Source: Alphaproteobacteria bacterium
GTDB taxonomy: Bacteria > Pseudomonadota > Alphaproteobacteria > UBA828
Length of the DNA stretch: 27,278 nt
Direction: 5' to 3'
NCBI GenBank assembly: GCA_022826345.1
Contig: JAJDVB010000090.1
Coordinates: 1-27,278, forward strand
A program made the translations under genes and the position numbers. Shown here one piece after another: positions 16,207-24,454 of this stretch. Numbering within the stretch: the first letter of the stretch is position 1; each line of letters opens with the position of its first letter. The notes below the pieces were generated by a model that was given only the letters and a program-made list of their open reading frames with translations, had not been told where the DNA came from and did no database searches.

Positions 16207-17709
16207 CTAGTGCAGCGCGGTCGACGCGATGTGCTCGCCGGCGCGCAGCGCCTGGGCGGCGACGGTGAGCGCGGGATTGACGGCGGCCGACGAAGGAAAG
16301 AAGGAGGCATCGACGACGTATAGATTGTCCAGGTCGAACGCCTTGCAGAAGGAATCGAGCGGCGCCTCGGCCGGGTCGTGGCCGAAGCGCACAGTGCCGC
16401 ATTGGTGCGACGGCGTCTCCTTGGAGAACGCCTTGCTCAGCACGATGGGAAAGCCCGCCGCGCGCAGCATCCGGCGTGTCTTGGCGACCAGCGTCTTGTG
16501 GGCGGCCATGTTGGTCCGGCGCCAGTCGAGGACGATGGTGCCGTCACCCTGCACCCTCACCCGGCTCTCGGGATGCGGCAGGTCTTCCGACATGGCGTAC
16601 CAGTCGACGCTGTGGGCTGCGAGCCAGGCCCGCGCCCAACGCGGCACGCGGCGGATTTCGTTGCGCAGCATCGGCTCCATGATCTTGCCGAGAAGCTGGA
16701 TGTTGCCGAGCGGCGGGCCACCCGCGCCGTCGCCGAGATAGAAGTCGTTGAGCGCCAGCGTCTTCTGGAAGGGTTCCCGGTTGGCCCTGAGCGGCCTGAT
16801 GGCCATCACCGCCGTGCAGTTGTGGTTCATGTAGTGGCGCCCGACCATGCCGGACGCATTAGCAAGGCCGTTGGGGTACGTCGGGTGCACCGAGCGAAGC
16901 AGGATCGCGGCGCTATTGACGGCGCCCGCCGCCAGCACGAAAAGATCGCCTCGGACCTCCGAGCCATCGCGCAGCTCGGCGGCGACGAGCCGCCGGCCGG
17001 CCGCGTCCGCGTGCAGGCGGACCACCTGCGCCCCCGTTCGCAGCGCCACGTTCTCGTGCTGCAGCACCGGGTCGATAAGCCGGGTCTCTGCATCGCCCTT
17101 GGCGCTCAGGCGGCAGGGGAATCCGTCGCAGGTGTTGCAGCGCACGCAGGCACCGCCCTCGTGGTCTTGCACCGAAGACGGCATCGGAAACGGATGCAGG
17201 CCTTGGGCGCGCAACCGTTCGGCGACCTCGGCGATCACCGGATTGTGGCGGAGCGGTGGATGCGGATAGGGGTCCGAGCGCAGCGGCTCCGTCGGGTCAG
17301 CGCCCGCCTCGCCGTGCACGCCAAAGAGACGCTCGGCGCGGGCGTAATAGGGCTCCAGAGTGTCGTAGTCGATGGGCCAGGCCGGCGACAGCCCGCCAGC
17401 GTGCTCCATGGCCTCAAAATCCTCGCGGCGGAAGCGGAACATGGTGGCGCCGAACACCTTCGTATGGCCGCCCACGTAGTAGAATTGCCCCGGCCGGAAG
17501 GTGTGGCCATTGCCGTCGACCCAGCGCTCGTCTGACTTGTAAACGGCATCGGCGTAGACCGACTCGGGATCCCAGTTGCGGTCTTCGCGCGGCAGCCGCG
17601 AGCCGCGCTCGAGGATCACGATGCGGGCGCCGGTGGGAGCCAGAACGTGTGCGATGCAGCCGCCGCCCACGCCGGACCCGATGATGACGACATCGAAACC
17701 CCCGGACAC
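16207..17709 (-). CDS. GMC family oxidoreductase with a CxxCxxCxxxxC cysteine cluster
   Basis: A 500-residue FAD-dependent GMC oxidoreductase of a different branch from its neighbour. The N-terminus FDVVIIGSGVGGGCIAHVL binds the ADP part of FAD, and YYVGGHTKVFGATMFRFR replaces the usual GMC signature 1. Four cysteines at 188, 191, 194 and 199 (CVRCNTCDGFPC) form a compact cluster, possibly metal- or iron-sulfur-binding. FVLAAGAVNSAAILLRS matches signature 2. The C-terminal active site is His about 435 (SHQCGT) and Asn about 478 (AVNPALTV). The start is GTG at 17709, four bases after the transporter ATPase stop. The gene ties the glucose/mannose-type importer to the oxidation genes. No gluconate-dehydrogenase-type small subunit or cytochrome is encoded nearby. 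Confidence 0.92.
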   Translation of the reverse strand: MSGGFDVVIIGSGVGGGCIAHVLAPTGARIVILERGSRLPREDRNWDPESVYADAVYKSDERWVDGNGHTFRPGQFYYVGGHTKVFGATMFRFRREDFEAMEHAGGLSPAWPIDYDTLEPYYARAERLFGVHGEAGADPTEPLRSDPYPHPPLRHNPVIAEVAERLRAQGLHPFPMPSSVQDHEGGACVRCNTCDGFPCRLSAKGDAETRLIDPVLQHENVALRTGAQVVRLHADAAGRRLVAAELRDGSEVRGDLFVLAAGAVNSAAILLRSVHPTYPNGLANASGMVGRHYMNHNCTAVMAIRPLRANREPFQKTLALNDFYLGDGAGGPPLGNIQLLGKIMEPMLRNEIRRVPRWARAWLAAHSVDWYAMSEDLPHPESRVRVQGDGTIVLDWRRTNMAAHKTLVAKTRRMLRAAGFPIVLSKAFSKETPSHQCGTVRFGHDPAEAPLDSFCKAFDLDNLYVVDASFFPSSAAVNPALTVAAQALRAGEHIASTALH

Positions 17710-17713
17710 CGGC

Positions 17714-18826
17714 TCAGAGTCTCTCCTCGGTCTCCGGGTCGAACAACACCGCCTTGGACATGTCGACCATGAACCTGCGGCGCTCCCCGGCGCGGGCGCC
17801 GGTCTCGGCCCGAAGCCGAGCCACGGCCTCCCTGCCGCCCAACCTGATCATCGCCAGCGTATCGGCGCCGGTGGGTTGCGTGACCTCCACATGAGCTTCG
17901 AGCGGATGGCGCCGGGCGCCATCGGCGTCGGCGGCGGGGGCGTCGTCAATGCTCTCGGGCCGGAGACCCAGAATCACGTCGCGGCCGACGAAGGCCTCGG
18001 CAGCGGCGGAAGGCTCGTGGAGAGGCAGCACCGTGGTCGAGCCGTCCGCGCGCTGGACGCTTACGACCAGCGCCCCGTTGGCCCGGTCGAGACGCGCCGG
18101 CACCAGATTCATGGACGGCGAGCCCATGAAGTCGGCCACGAAGATGTTGGCCGGCGTGCTGTAGATCTCGGCCGGTGTGCCGACCTGCTGCAGCACGCCG
18201 TCCTTCAGCACAGCGATCACGGTGGCAAGCGTCATCGCCTCGATCTGGTCGTGGGTCACGTAGACGACGGTGGTTCCCAGCCGCTGATGCAGCTTCTGAA
18301 TCTCCGTGCGCATCTCGACGCGGAGCTTGGCGTCTAGGTTGGAGAGCGGCTCGTCGAACAGGAAGATCTTCGGGTCGCGCACCAGGGCGCGCCCCATGGC
18401 GACGCGCTGGCGTTGGCCGCCGGAAAGCTGGCTCGGCTTACGATGCAGCAAGTCCTCGATCTGCAGCATGGCCGCGACCCTGGCAACGACCTGCTGGCGC
18501 TCGGCCCTATGCACGCCCCGCATCTCCATGCCGAAGGACATGTTCTTCGCGACGTTCATGTTGGGGTAGAGCGCGTAGGACTGGAACACCATGGCGATAT
18601 CGCGCTTCGAGGGGTGAAGCTCGTTCACCCGCACGCCGTCGATCAGAATCTCGCCGGCGGTCACGGTCTCCAGGCCCGCGATCGTGTTGAGCAGTGTCGA
18701 CTTGCCGCAGCCCGACGGCCCCACCAGCACTAGGAAACCGCCGCGCGGCACGCTGATGTTGATGCCCTTGAGCACCTCGACCGCGCCGAAGCGCTTCTCG
18801 AGATCGTTGACCACCAGAAACGACAT
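17714..18826 (-). CDS. Carbohydrate ABC transporter ATP-binding protein (MalK/UgpC type)
   Basis: A 370-residue cytoplasmic ATPase that drives the two permeases encoded just upstream. Walker A GPSGCGKST (36-44), Q-loop VFQSYALYPNMNV, signature LSGGQRQRVAMGRAL (from 134), Walker B IFLFDEPLSNLDAKLR (154-169) and the switch histidine in VTHDQIEAMTLA are all present. A C-terminal regulatory (TOBE-like) domain of about 130 residues follows, with FMGSPSMNLVPARL and VILGLRPESI, as in MalK. The ATG at 18826 is four bases after the permease stop. The match to glucose/mannose transporter ATPases is by operon context and not by sequence features unique to them. Confidence 0.95.
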   Translation of the reverse strand: MSFLVVNDLEKRFGAVEVLKGINISVPRGGFLVLVGPSGCGKSTLLNTIAGLETVTAGEILIDGVRVNELHPSKRDIAMVFQSYALYPNMNVAKNMSFGMEMRGVHRAERQQVVARVAAMLQIEDLLHRKPSQLSGGQRQRVAMGRALVRDPKIFLFDEPLSNLDAKLRVEMRTEIQKLHQRLGTTVVYVTHDQIEAMTLATVIAVLKDGVLQQVGTPAEIYSTPANIFVADFMGSPSMNLVPARLDRANGALVVSVQRADGSTTVLPLHEPSAAAEAFVGRDVILGLRPESIDDAPAADADGARRHPLEAHVEVTQPTGADTLAMIRLGGREAVARLRAETGARAGERRRFMVDMSKAVLFDPETEERL

Positions 18827-18830
18827 CCGC

Positions 18831-19712
18831 CTATCCCTTGACCGCGCCGGCCATGAGGCCGCGCACGAAGTAGCGGCCGGCGACGATATAGACCAGCAGC
18901 GTGGGGATTGCCGCCAGGATCGCGCCGGCGAAGTGCACGTTGTATTCCTTCACGCCGGTCGACGAGCTCACCAGATTGTTGAGCGCCACCGTCATCGGCT
19001 GCGAATCGAAGTCCGCAAACGAGGCACCGAACAGAAAATCGTTCCACACGTTGGTGAACTGCCAGATCACCGTGACCACGATGATGGGGCCAGAACTCGG
19101 CAGCAGGATGCGATAGAAGATGCGCAGGAAATTGGCGCCGTCGATCTGCGCCGCCTTCACCAGCTCGGTCGGGAAGGCCGCGTAGTAGTTGCGGAAGAAG
19201 AGCGTGGTGAAGCCCAGGCCATAGACCACGTGCACCAGCACCAGGCCCCAGGTCGTGCCGGCGATGCCGAGGAAGCCGAGCACCCGGGCCATCGGAATGA
19301 GCACGATCTGGAACGGAATGAAGCAGGCGAACAGCATCAGCGCGAAGACGAGGGTATCGCCGCGGAAGCGCCACTTGGTGAGCACGTAGCCGTTGAGCGC
19401 GCCCAGCAGTGTGGAGATCACCACCGCCGGCACCACCATCTTGATGGAGTTCAGGAAGTAGGGCGCGAGGCCGGTGGGCTGGACGCCGATCTGCGCCTGG
19501 TTCCAGGCCTTGATCCAGGGCGCAATGGTCACGAGCTCGGGCAGCGCCAGCATGTTCCCGCCGCGAATCTCGTCGAGCTCCTTGAACGAGTTGACCATCA
19601 TCACGAACAGCGGCAGCAGGTAGTAGACGGCGAAGACCAGGAGCGCCGCATAGATCAGCGCCCGCGTGAGCCGGCCTGTGCGAACCGCGGTCTCGATCGC
19701 GTTAGCGGCCAC
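18831..19712 (-). CDS. Carbohydrate ABC transporter permease (MalG type)
   Basis: A 293-residue inner-membrane permease of the MalG class. It has about six hydrophobic segments, beginning with ALIYAALLVFAVYYLLPLFVMMVNSFK, and a clear EAA loop, ELVKAAQIDGANFLRIFYRILLPSSGP, which docks to the ATPase. SIKMVVPAVVISTLLGALNGYVLTKWRF and WQFTNVWNDFLFGASF fit glucose-type transporters. The probable start is GTG at 19712, overlapping the previous permease gene by 11 bases and preceded by GGGAG. Further upstream the open frame overlaps the other permease in the wrong style and is discounted. It forms a heterodimer with the MalF-type permease. Confidence 0.94.
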   Translation of the reverse strand: MAANAIETAVRTGRLTRALIYAALLVFAVYYLLPLFVMMVNSFKELDEIRGGNMLALPELVTIAPWIKAWNQAQIGVQPTGLAPYFLNSIKMVVPAVVISTLLGALNGYVLTKWRFRGDTLVFALMLFACFIPFQIVLIPMARVLGFLGIAGTTWGLVLVHVVYGLGFTTLFFRNYYAAFPTELVKAAQIDGANFLRIFYRILLPSSGPIIVVTVIWQFTNVWNDFLFGASFADFDSQPMTVALNNLVSSSTGVKEYNVHFAGAILAAIPTLLVYIVAGRYFVRGLMAGAVKG

Positions 19713-20598
19713 GACGCGGCTCCCGCAGCTCGGCATAGAGGTAGGGCACGATGACGGCTGCAATCATCATTAGCATGATCACCGCCGAGCCGGCGCCGAT
19801 GCCCATCTGGTTGCGGGTGAAGGTGTAGGAGTACATGAACGTCGCCGGCATCTCGGTCGCCCGTCCGGGGCCACCGCCGGTCAGCGCAATCACCAAGTCG
19901 TAGGACTTGATCGCCATGTGGGCGAGGACGACGAAAGCCGAGAGGAAGGCGGGCCGGAGCTGCGGGATGATGATCCGCGCGTAGAGCCGGAGGTTCGACG
20001 CGCCGTCGATCTGCGCTGCCTTGATGATCTCGTTGTCGATGCCGCGCAGGCCCGCCAGGAAGATGGCCATGACGAAGCCCGAGGTCTGCCAGACCGCGGC
20101 GATCACGATGGTGTAGATCGCCATCTGGCGGTTCTTGATCCAGTCGAACTCGAAGCTGGCCCAGCCCCAGCTTTGCAGCGTCTGCTCGAGCCCGATGCCG
20201 GGGTCGAGGAACCACTTCCACGCCGTGCCGGTGACGATGAAGCTGAGGGCCATGGGGTAGAGGTAGAGGGGGCGCAGCACGCCCTCGGCGCGAATCTTCT
20301 GGTCGAGGAGGATCGCGAGCGTGAGCCCGATCGCGGTGCAGATGGCGATGTAGAGCCCGCCAAAGATCAGCAGGTTCTCGATCGCCGTCGACCAGTGGCG
20401 CAGCCCGAACAGCTTCTCGTAGTTCTCGAAGCCGATCAGGTTGAACTTGGGCAGGATGCGAGAATTCGTGAACGAGAGGTACGCGGTAAAAACGATAAAG
20501 CCGTAAACGAAGAGAACGATCGCCGCGAAGCTCGGCGCCAGGACCAGTCGGGGCAGCGCCTGCTGCGCCCAACCGCGAAGGTAACGGCCATATTCCAT
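19702..20598 (-). CDS. Carbohydrate ABC transporter permease (MalF type)
   Basis: A 298-residue inner-membrane permease with six predicted membrane segments, the first being LVLAPSFAAIVLFVYGFIVFTAYLSF. The EAA loop reads EIIKAAQIDGASNLRLYARIIIPQLRP. The segment SYDLVIALTGGGPGRATEMPATFMYSYTF is characteristic of MalF-like sugar permeases. The ATG at 20598 lacks a strong Shine-Dalgarno sequence and follows an 88-bp gap that contains a long hairpin after the binding-protein gene. Gene order binding protein, MalF-type, MalG-type, ATPase is that of glucose/mannose importers. Confidence 0.94.
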   Translation of the reverse strand: MEYGRYLRGWAQQALPRLVLAPSFAAIVLFVYGFIVFTAYLSFTNSRILPKFNLIGFENYEKLFGLRHWSTAIENLLIFGGLYIAICTAIGLTLAILLDQKIRAEGVLRPLYLYPMALSFIVTGTAWKWFLDPGIGLEQTLQSWGWASFEFDWIKNRQMAIYTIVIAAVWQTSGFVMAIFLAGLRGIDNEIIKAAQIDGASNLRLYARIIIPQLRPAFLSAFVVLAHMAIKSYDLVIALTGGGPGRATEMPATFMYSYTFTRNQMGIGAGSAVIMLMMIAAVIVPYLYAELREPRRGR

Positions 20599-20639
20599 TA
20601 CGAAGGATACACCCGCATGCCCCGCTGTCCCCGGAGAGC

Positions 20640-20679
20640 GACCGGCCGACCCCGGCGTTCAGGCCGGGGTCGGTCGGCC
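20640..20679 (-). promoter_or_regulatory. Long intercistronic hairpin after the glucose/mannose-type binding-protein gene
   Basis: Arms 20640-20656 and 20663-20679 pair at 15 of 17 positions, with 11 uninterrupted pairs next to the six-base loop. The hairpin begins about eight bases after the binding-protein stop codon. No U-run follows. Its place between binding protein and permease suggests it protects the upstream mRNA segment or attenuates read-through, giving more binding protein than permease. Confidence 0.65.
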
Positions 20680-20686
20680 TGGTCTG

Positions 20687-21952
20687 CTACATCGCCGCTT
20701 CGACGGCGTTCACCAGCTCCTCGACGGCGGCCGCGGAATCGAACTCGCCGTTGAAGTGGGCGGTGACGACGTCGTAGATGGCGTTCTTCACCGACGCTGG
20801 CGACGCGTGCCCGTGAGCGAATGAGCCGTAGAGCGTGCCGTTGGCGTTGGCCTCCGCCAGATCCTTCATGCCCTTCTTGCCGCAATCGTCGAAGGCCTCG
20901 TCGGAGACATCCGTGCGCGCGGGCACCGAGCCCTTCACCACGTTGAAGGCGGACTGGAAGGAAGGCGACATGATCGCGGATGCCAGCTTCTCCTGAGCGG
21001 AACGCCCTTCCTCGCCGACCGCGAACATGGCGAACTGGTCGGAGTTGAAGGTCACCATGCCCTGCGTGCCGGGATGGCGGAAGCAGACGAAGTCGACGCC
21101 CGGCTGCTTGCCGGCGTTCAGAAACTCGCCCTTGGCCCAGTCACCCATCATCTGCATGCCGGCCTTGCCCTCGATGACCATGGCGGTGGCCAGGTTCCAG
21201 TCGCGGCCCGAGAAGTTGTCGTCGACGTAGGAGCGCAATGTCGCCATGCGATCGAACACCGTCTTCATGGTATCCGAACCGAGCGCAGCCGGGTCAAGAT
21301 CGACCATGGACTGCTGATAGAACTCGGGCCCGCCGGTGGACATCAGGACGCCATCGAAGATCGTGGCCTCCTGCCAGGCTTGGCCGCCGTGGGCGAGGGC
21401 GACGTAGCCAGCACCCTGGATCGCGTCGAGGGCGGCGACCAGCTCGTCCCAGCTGGTCGGCGCGGCGATGCCGAGCTCGTCCATGATCCCCTTGTTGGCC
21501 CACACCCAGTTGGTCGAGTGCACGTTGACGGGGGCCGAAATCCACTTGCCGTCGTACTTGGCGAAGCGCTGGAGCGCCGCCGGCACGACACCGTCCCAAC
21601 CCTCTGCCGCTGCAACGGCATTGAGGTCGGCGAGCGCGCCCTCGGCGGCCCAGTCCTGAATGTCGAAGCCGAGCATTTGCACCGCAGTCGGCGGATTGCC
21701 AGCGGTGACGCGCGCACGCAGCACGGTCATTGCCTCGGAGCCGCCGCCGCCGGCGACGGGCATATCTTGCCAGGTGACGCCCTGGCCTTCGAGGTCCTGC
21801 TTGAGGACGTTGAGGGCGGCCGCCTCGCCGCCCGAGGTCCACCAGTGCAGGACCTCGACTTCTTCAGCGGCCTGGGCGGCGGGAGCCAGCCCCACCGCAA
21901 GGGTCATCGCGGCGCCGGCGACGCCTGCCGCAAGGAAAGATTTGAGTCTCAT
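20687..21952 (-). CDS. Glucose/mannose-type ABC transporter substrate-binding protein
   Basis: A 421-residue periplasmic family 1 binding protein. A Sec signal peptide covers residues 1 to about 28 (MRLKSF, hydrophobic core, cleavage near APAAQA). The mature start [22 protein letters not shown] is the hallmark of glucose/mannose binding proteins of the GtsA/GltB kind. [63 protein letters not shown] and [20 protein letters not shown] also fit that group. The ATG at 21952 is preceded by GGGAG and lies one base after the stop of a 45-codon small ORF. The family suggests an aldohexose or related sugar, but the neighbouring oxidation and CoA genes leave the true ligand open. Confidence 0.93.
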   Translation of the reverse strand: MRLKSFLAAGVAGAAMTLAVGLAPAAQAAEEVEVLHWWTSGGEAAALNVLKQDLEGQGVTWQDMPVAGGGGSEAMTVLRARVTAGNPPTAVQMLGFDIQDWAAEGALADLNAVAAAEGWDGVVPAALQRFAKYDGKWISAPVNVHSTNWVWANKGIMDELGIAAPTSWDELVAALDAIQGAGYVALAHGGQAWQEATIFDGVLMSTGGPEFYQQSMVDLDPAALGSDTMKTVFDRMATLRSYVDDNFSGRDWNLATAMVIEGKAGMQMMGDWAKGEFLNAGKQPGVDFVCFRHPGTQGMVTFNSDQFAMFAVGEEGRSAQEKLASAIMSPSFQSAFNVVKGSVPARTDVSDEAFDDCGKKGMKDLAEANANGTLYGSFAHGHASPASVKNAIYDVVTAHFNGEFDSAAAVEELVNAVEAAM

Positions 21953-21953
21953 G

Positions 21954-22091
21954 TCAGGTCTCCCATCGGTTGGTTTGAATGCGCTTCTCATACTCGATTG
22001 GTCCGGCTGTCCCGCGCATTCCATTGGGAGCCGGTCCGAAATCCGGGCAGTGCTTGATCCGGTGCACCGCCATGGTCGCCTCGTCGCTCAT
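21954..22091 (-). CDS. Putative 45-residue small protein of unknown function
   Basis: A 45-codon frame fills the whole gap between the enoyl-CoA hydratase and the binding-protein genes. Its ATG overlaps the hydratase stop as ATGA, and its TGA ends one base before the next ATG. I do not recognise the product. It begins [20 protein letters not shown], has a glycine/proline-rich middle (about 20-31) and ends in a charged stretch [14 protein letters not shown]; no membrane segment or signal is seen. Counting codons by hand, G or C occurs at 33 of 45 third positions, 26 first and 23 second, the pattern expected for coding sequence, although third-position GC seems lower than in the neighbours. A second in-frame ATG at 22073, with GAGG before it, would give 39 residues. 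Confidence 0.55.
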   Translation of the reverse strand: MSDEATMAVHRIKHCPDFGPAPNGMRGTAGPIEYEKRIQTNRWET

Positions 22092-22867
22092 CGGTTCGAA
22101 AAGGCAGGCGCCCGCTTCTCGCGGAAGCTCGCCACCCCTTCGCGTAGGTCCTGCGTGCCGCCGACGACACCGGCCGCAAGGGCCTCGAGCGTCGCCTCCG
22201 TGTCTTCTCCTGTGGCGGCGTTGATGAGTTGCTTGCTGAGCTGCACGGCGATGGGGGCGCGCGCGGCGATTTGCGCGGCCATGTCGAGCGCCGCGTCGAG
22301 GGCCATGCCGGCCGCCACGGTGCGTTGCAACACGCCGGCACGTTCGGCAGCGGCGGCATCCAGCCGCTCGCCGGCGAGCGCCATCAGCTTGACCGGCGCA
22401 GGCCCGATCGTGCGGACGAGGCGCTGCGTGCCGGACCACCCCGGCGGCACGCCCACGTCGGCTTCGGGCATGCCGAATGCGGCGTCGACGCCGCCGATGC
22501 GGAGGTCGCAGGTTGCCGCAAGCTCAAGCCCGCCGCCCAGCGCCAGACCCTCGATCGCAGCGATCAGGGGTTGCCGCAGCCGCGCCATGCGGTCGAGAAC
22601 CGCGTGGCCGTCGCGCACCCAATGGCGCCACAAGTCGAGCGGTCCGGCGCCGCCCCAGGCCTCGATGTCGGCACCGACGCAGAAGGCCCGGCGGCCCGCA
22701 GCGTTCAAGACGATGACGCGGATGCCGTCGTCGTCGTCGATCCGGCCTGCGATACTACCCAACTCCGCCAACATCGCGGGCGTCAGCGCGTTGAGTTTGG
22801 CCGGACGGTCGAGCGTGATGCGGGCGATGGCTCCGTCACGCGCGAAGATGACGCGCCCTTCGCTCAT
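22088..22867 (-). CDS. Enoyl-CoA hydratase/isomerase (crotonase) family protein
   Basis: A 259-residue crotonase-fold enzyme acting on a CoA thioester. The N-terminal strand pattern IARITLDRPAKLNALTPAML, the oxyanion-hole segment RAFCVGADIEAW and the second oxyanion segment GLALGGGLELAATCDLRIGG are present. Glutamates corresponding to both crotonase catalytic residues can be seen, in GLELA and in FGMPEADVGVPPG, so hydratase activity is plausible. Crotonase-fold enzymes also include isomerases and carbon-carbon hydrolases. The ATG at 22867 overlaps the stop of the CoA-transferase gene as ATGA, so the two are coupled and probably act in sequence. Confidence 0.93.
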   Translation of the reverse strand: MSEGRVIFARDGAIARITLDRPAKLNALTPAMLAELGSIAGRIDDDDGIRVIVLNAAGRRAFCVGADIEAWGGAGPLDLWRHWVRDGHAVLDRMARLRQPLIAAIEGLALGGGLELAATCDLRIGGVDAAFGMPEADVGVPPGWSGTQRLVRTIGPAPVKLMALAGERLDAAAAERAGVLQRTVAAGMALDAALDMAAQIAARAPIAVQLSKQLINAATGEDTEATLEALAAGVVGGTQDLREGVASFREKRAPAFSNR

Positions 22868-24450
22868 GCCGCACGCTCCTGCAGAGCCAGGCCCATGGGC
22901 TCGGGCCGGAACAGACATGCCGGCATTGGCTGCACGTCGTCGGCGACGCCTAGCGAGAATCCAGACCGGGCCAGCACGTCGCGCTTCAGGTCAGTGCCGG
23001 GGGCGATCTCGACCACCTCCGGCCCGCTCTCGCCCAGGCGCAGAACGCAGCGCTCGGTGACGTATAGTACGTCCTGACCCTGCGCGCGGGCGCGGCGGCC
23101 GCTGAAGGTGACGTGCTCGACCTCCTCGACCAGCTTTCGCGCCCGTCCCTCGGCCTCGATCTTCAGAGCGCCGCCGGCGATGGTGAGCTTGGCACCGGCG
23201 GTGAAGGTGCCGGCAAAGACGATGCGCGGCGCGTTGGCCGTGATGTCCACGAAGCCGCCCGCACCGGCCGTGACCTGCGGGCGCGCGGCGAGCCTGGAGA
23301 CGTTGACGTTGCCCTCCCGGTCGATCTGCAGGAAAGAGAGGAGCGAGGCGTCGAAGCCACCGCCCTGCAGATAGGTGAACTGGTGCGGGGATGGGATGAT
23401 GGCCTCGGCGTTGGCTGCGCATCCGAACTCGAAGCCCAGCAGGGGGACTCCGCCGACCGCCCCCTGCTCCAGGATCCAGGTGACGGCGCCGTGCGCGCCT
23501 TCCTCCAGCAGGATGCGGGGGACGTTGGCGGCGATGCCGAAGCCGATGTTGACCGCCATGCCGTGGCTGAGCTCTGTGGCGACGCGGCGGGCAATGACCT
23601 TCTCTGGCCCGAATGCGGGGACCTCGAAGTCGTCCTGGGGCCGCACGGTCTCGCCGCAGATGGCGGGGTCGAACGGAGTCTGCGTGGTCTGCCACTGATC
23701 CGGCTCGACGACCACGAAATCGACCAGCACGCCGGGCACGTGAACGGCCATCGGCTTCAGCGCGCCGGCGCCGGCAAGCCGCTTGACCTGGGCGATGACG
23801 ATGCCGCCGTTGTTGCGTGCGGCCAGCGCCTGGTCGAGCGCGCCGAGGTAGGCGCCCTCGTGCTCCCAGGAAATGTTGCCGCGATCGTCGGCGGTGGTGC
23901 CGCGAATGATGGCGACATCGGGCACGATGGCCGGGAAATAGAGCCATGTGTCGCCGTCGAACTCGGTGCGGCGGACGACCGGCTCGGCTGCGGCCGCGTC
24001 GTTCATGGCGCAGCCTTGCAGGTCCGGATCGACGAAGGTGCCGAGTCCGACCTTGGTGAGCACGCCCGGTCGCCTGGCCGCGGCCTCGCGGGTCATGTCG
24101 AAGAGGATCCCGCTCGGCACGTTGTAGGCCGGGATCGCGTTGTCGGTAATCAGGCGCCAGATGGCTGGCATCGGCAGTGAGGACGGGCCTGAAGGTAAGG
24201 AGCCGGCGACCACGCGGGCGAGAAGGCCGGGCTTGGCGAGATGGTCGATCCCCTTGATCCCATACATGTCGCCGGCGGCGATGGGGTGGATCGTCGTCAG
24301 TCCGCGCGGGCTGCCGGCGCCTTCGAACCTCTCGCCGATGGCACGCAGCACGCGATCGGGACAGCCGAGGCCGCTGGATGAGCTGACCGTGACCACCGCG
24401 CCGTCGGGGATCAGCACCGCCGCCTCGTCCGGTGTAATCACACGGGCCAC
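22864..24450 (-). CDS. Family I acyl-CoA transferase (acetate/propionate CoA-transferase, YdiF-like)
   Basis: A 528-residue single-chain family I CoA-transferase in which alpha and beta domains are fused, as in propionate CoA-transferase and YdiF. The N-terminal half has IPDGAVVTVSSSSGLGCPDRVL, GLLARVVAGSLPSGPSSLP and AYNVPSGILFDMTREAAARRPG. The C-terminal half has NIGFGIAANVPRIL and the active-site glutamate, about residue 328, in ILEQGAVGG, which forms the covalent glutamyl-CoA intermediate. The start is GTG at 24450, four bases after the LacI-family stop, with GGAGGT seven bases upstream overlapping the regulator's end. Sitting first after the regulator, it probably activates an organic acid produced by the cluster. 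Confidence 0.93.
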   Translation of the reverse strand: MARVITPDEAAVLIPDGAVVTVSSSSGLGCPDRVLRAIGERFEGAGSPRGLTTIHPIAAGDMYGIKGIDHLAKPGLLARVVAGSLPSGPSSLPMPAIWRLITDNAIPAYNVPSGILFDMTREAAARRPGVLTKVGLGTFVDPDLQGCAMNDAAAAEPVVRRTEFDGDTWLYFPAIVPDVAIIRGTTADDRGNISWEHEGAYLGALDQALAARNNGGIVIAQVKRLAGAGALKPMAVHVPGVLVDFVVVEPDQWQTTQTPFDPAICGETVRPQDDFEVPAFGPEKVIARRVATELSHGMAVNIGFGIAANVPRILLEEGAHGAVTWILEQGAVGGVPLLGFEFGCAANAEAIIPSPHQFTYLQGGGFDASLLSFLQIDREGNVNVSRLAARPQVTAGAGGFVDITANAPRIVFAGTFTAGAKLTIAGGALKIEAEGRARKLVEEVEHVTFSGRRARAQGQDVLYVTERCVLRLGESGPEVVEIAPGTDLKRDVLARSGFSLGVADDVQPMPACLFRPEPMGLALQERAA

Positions 24451-24454
24451 GAGG

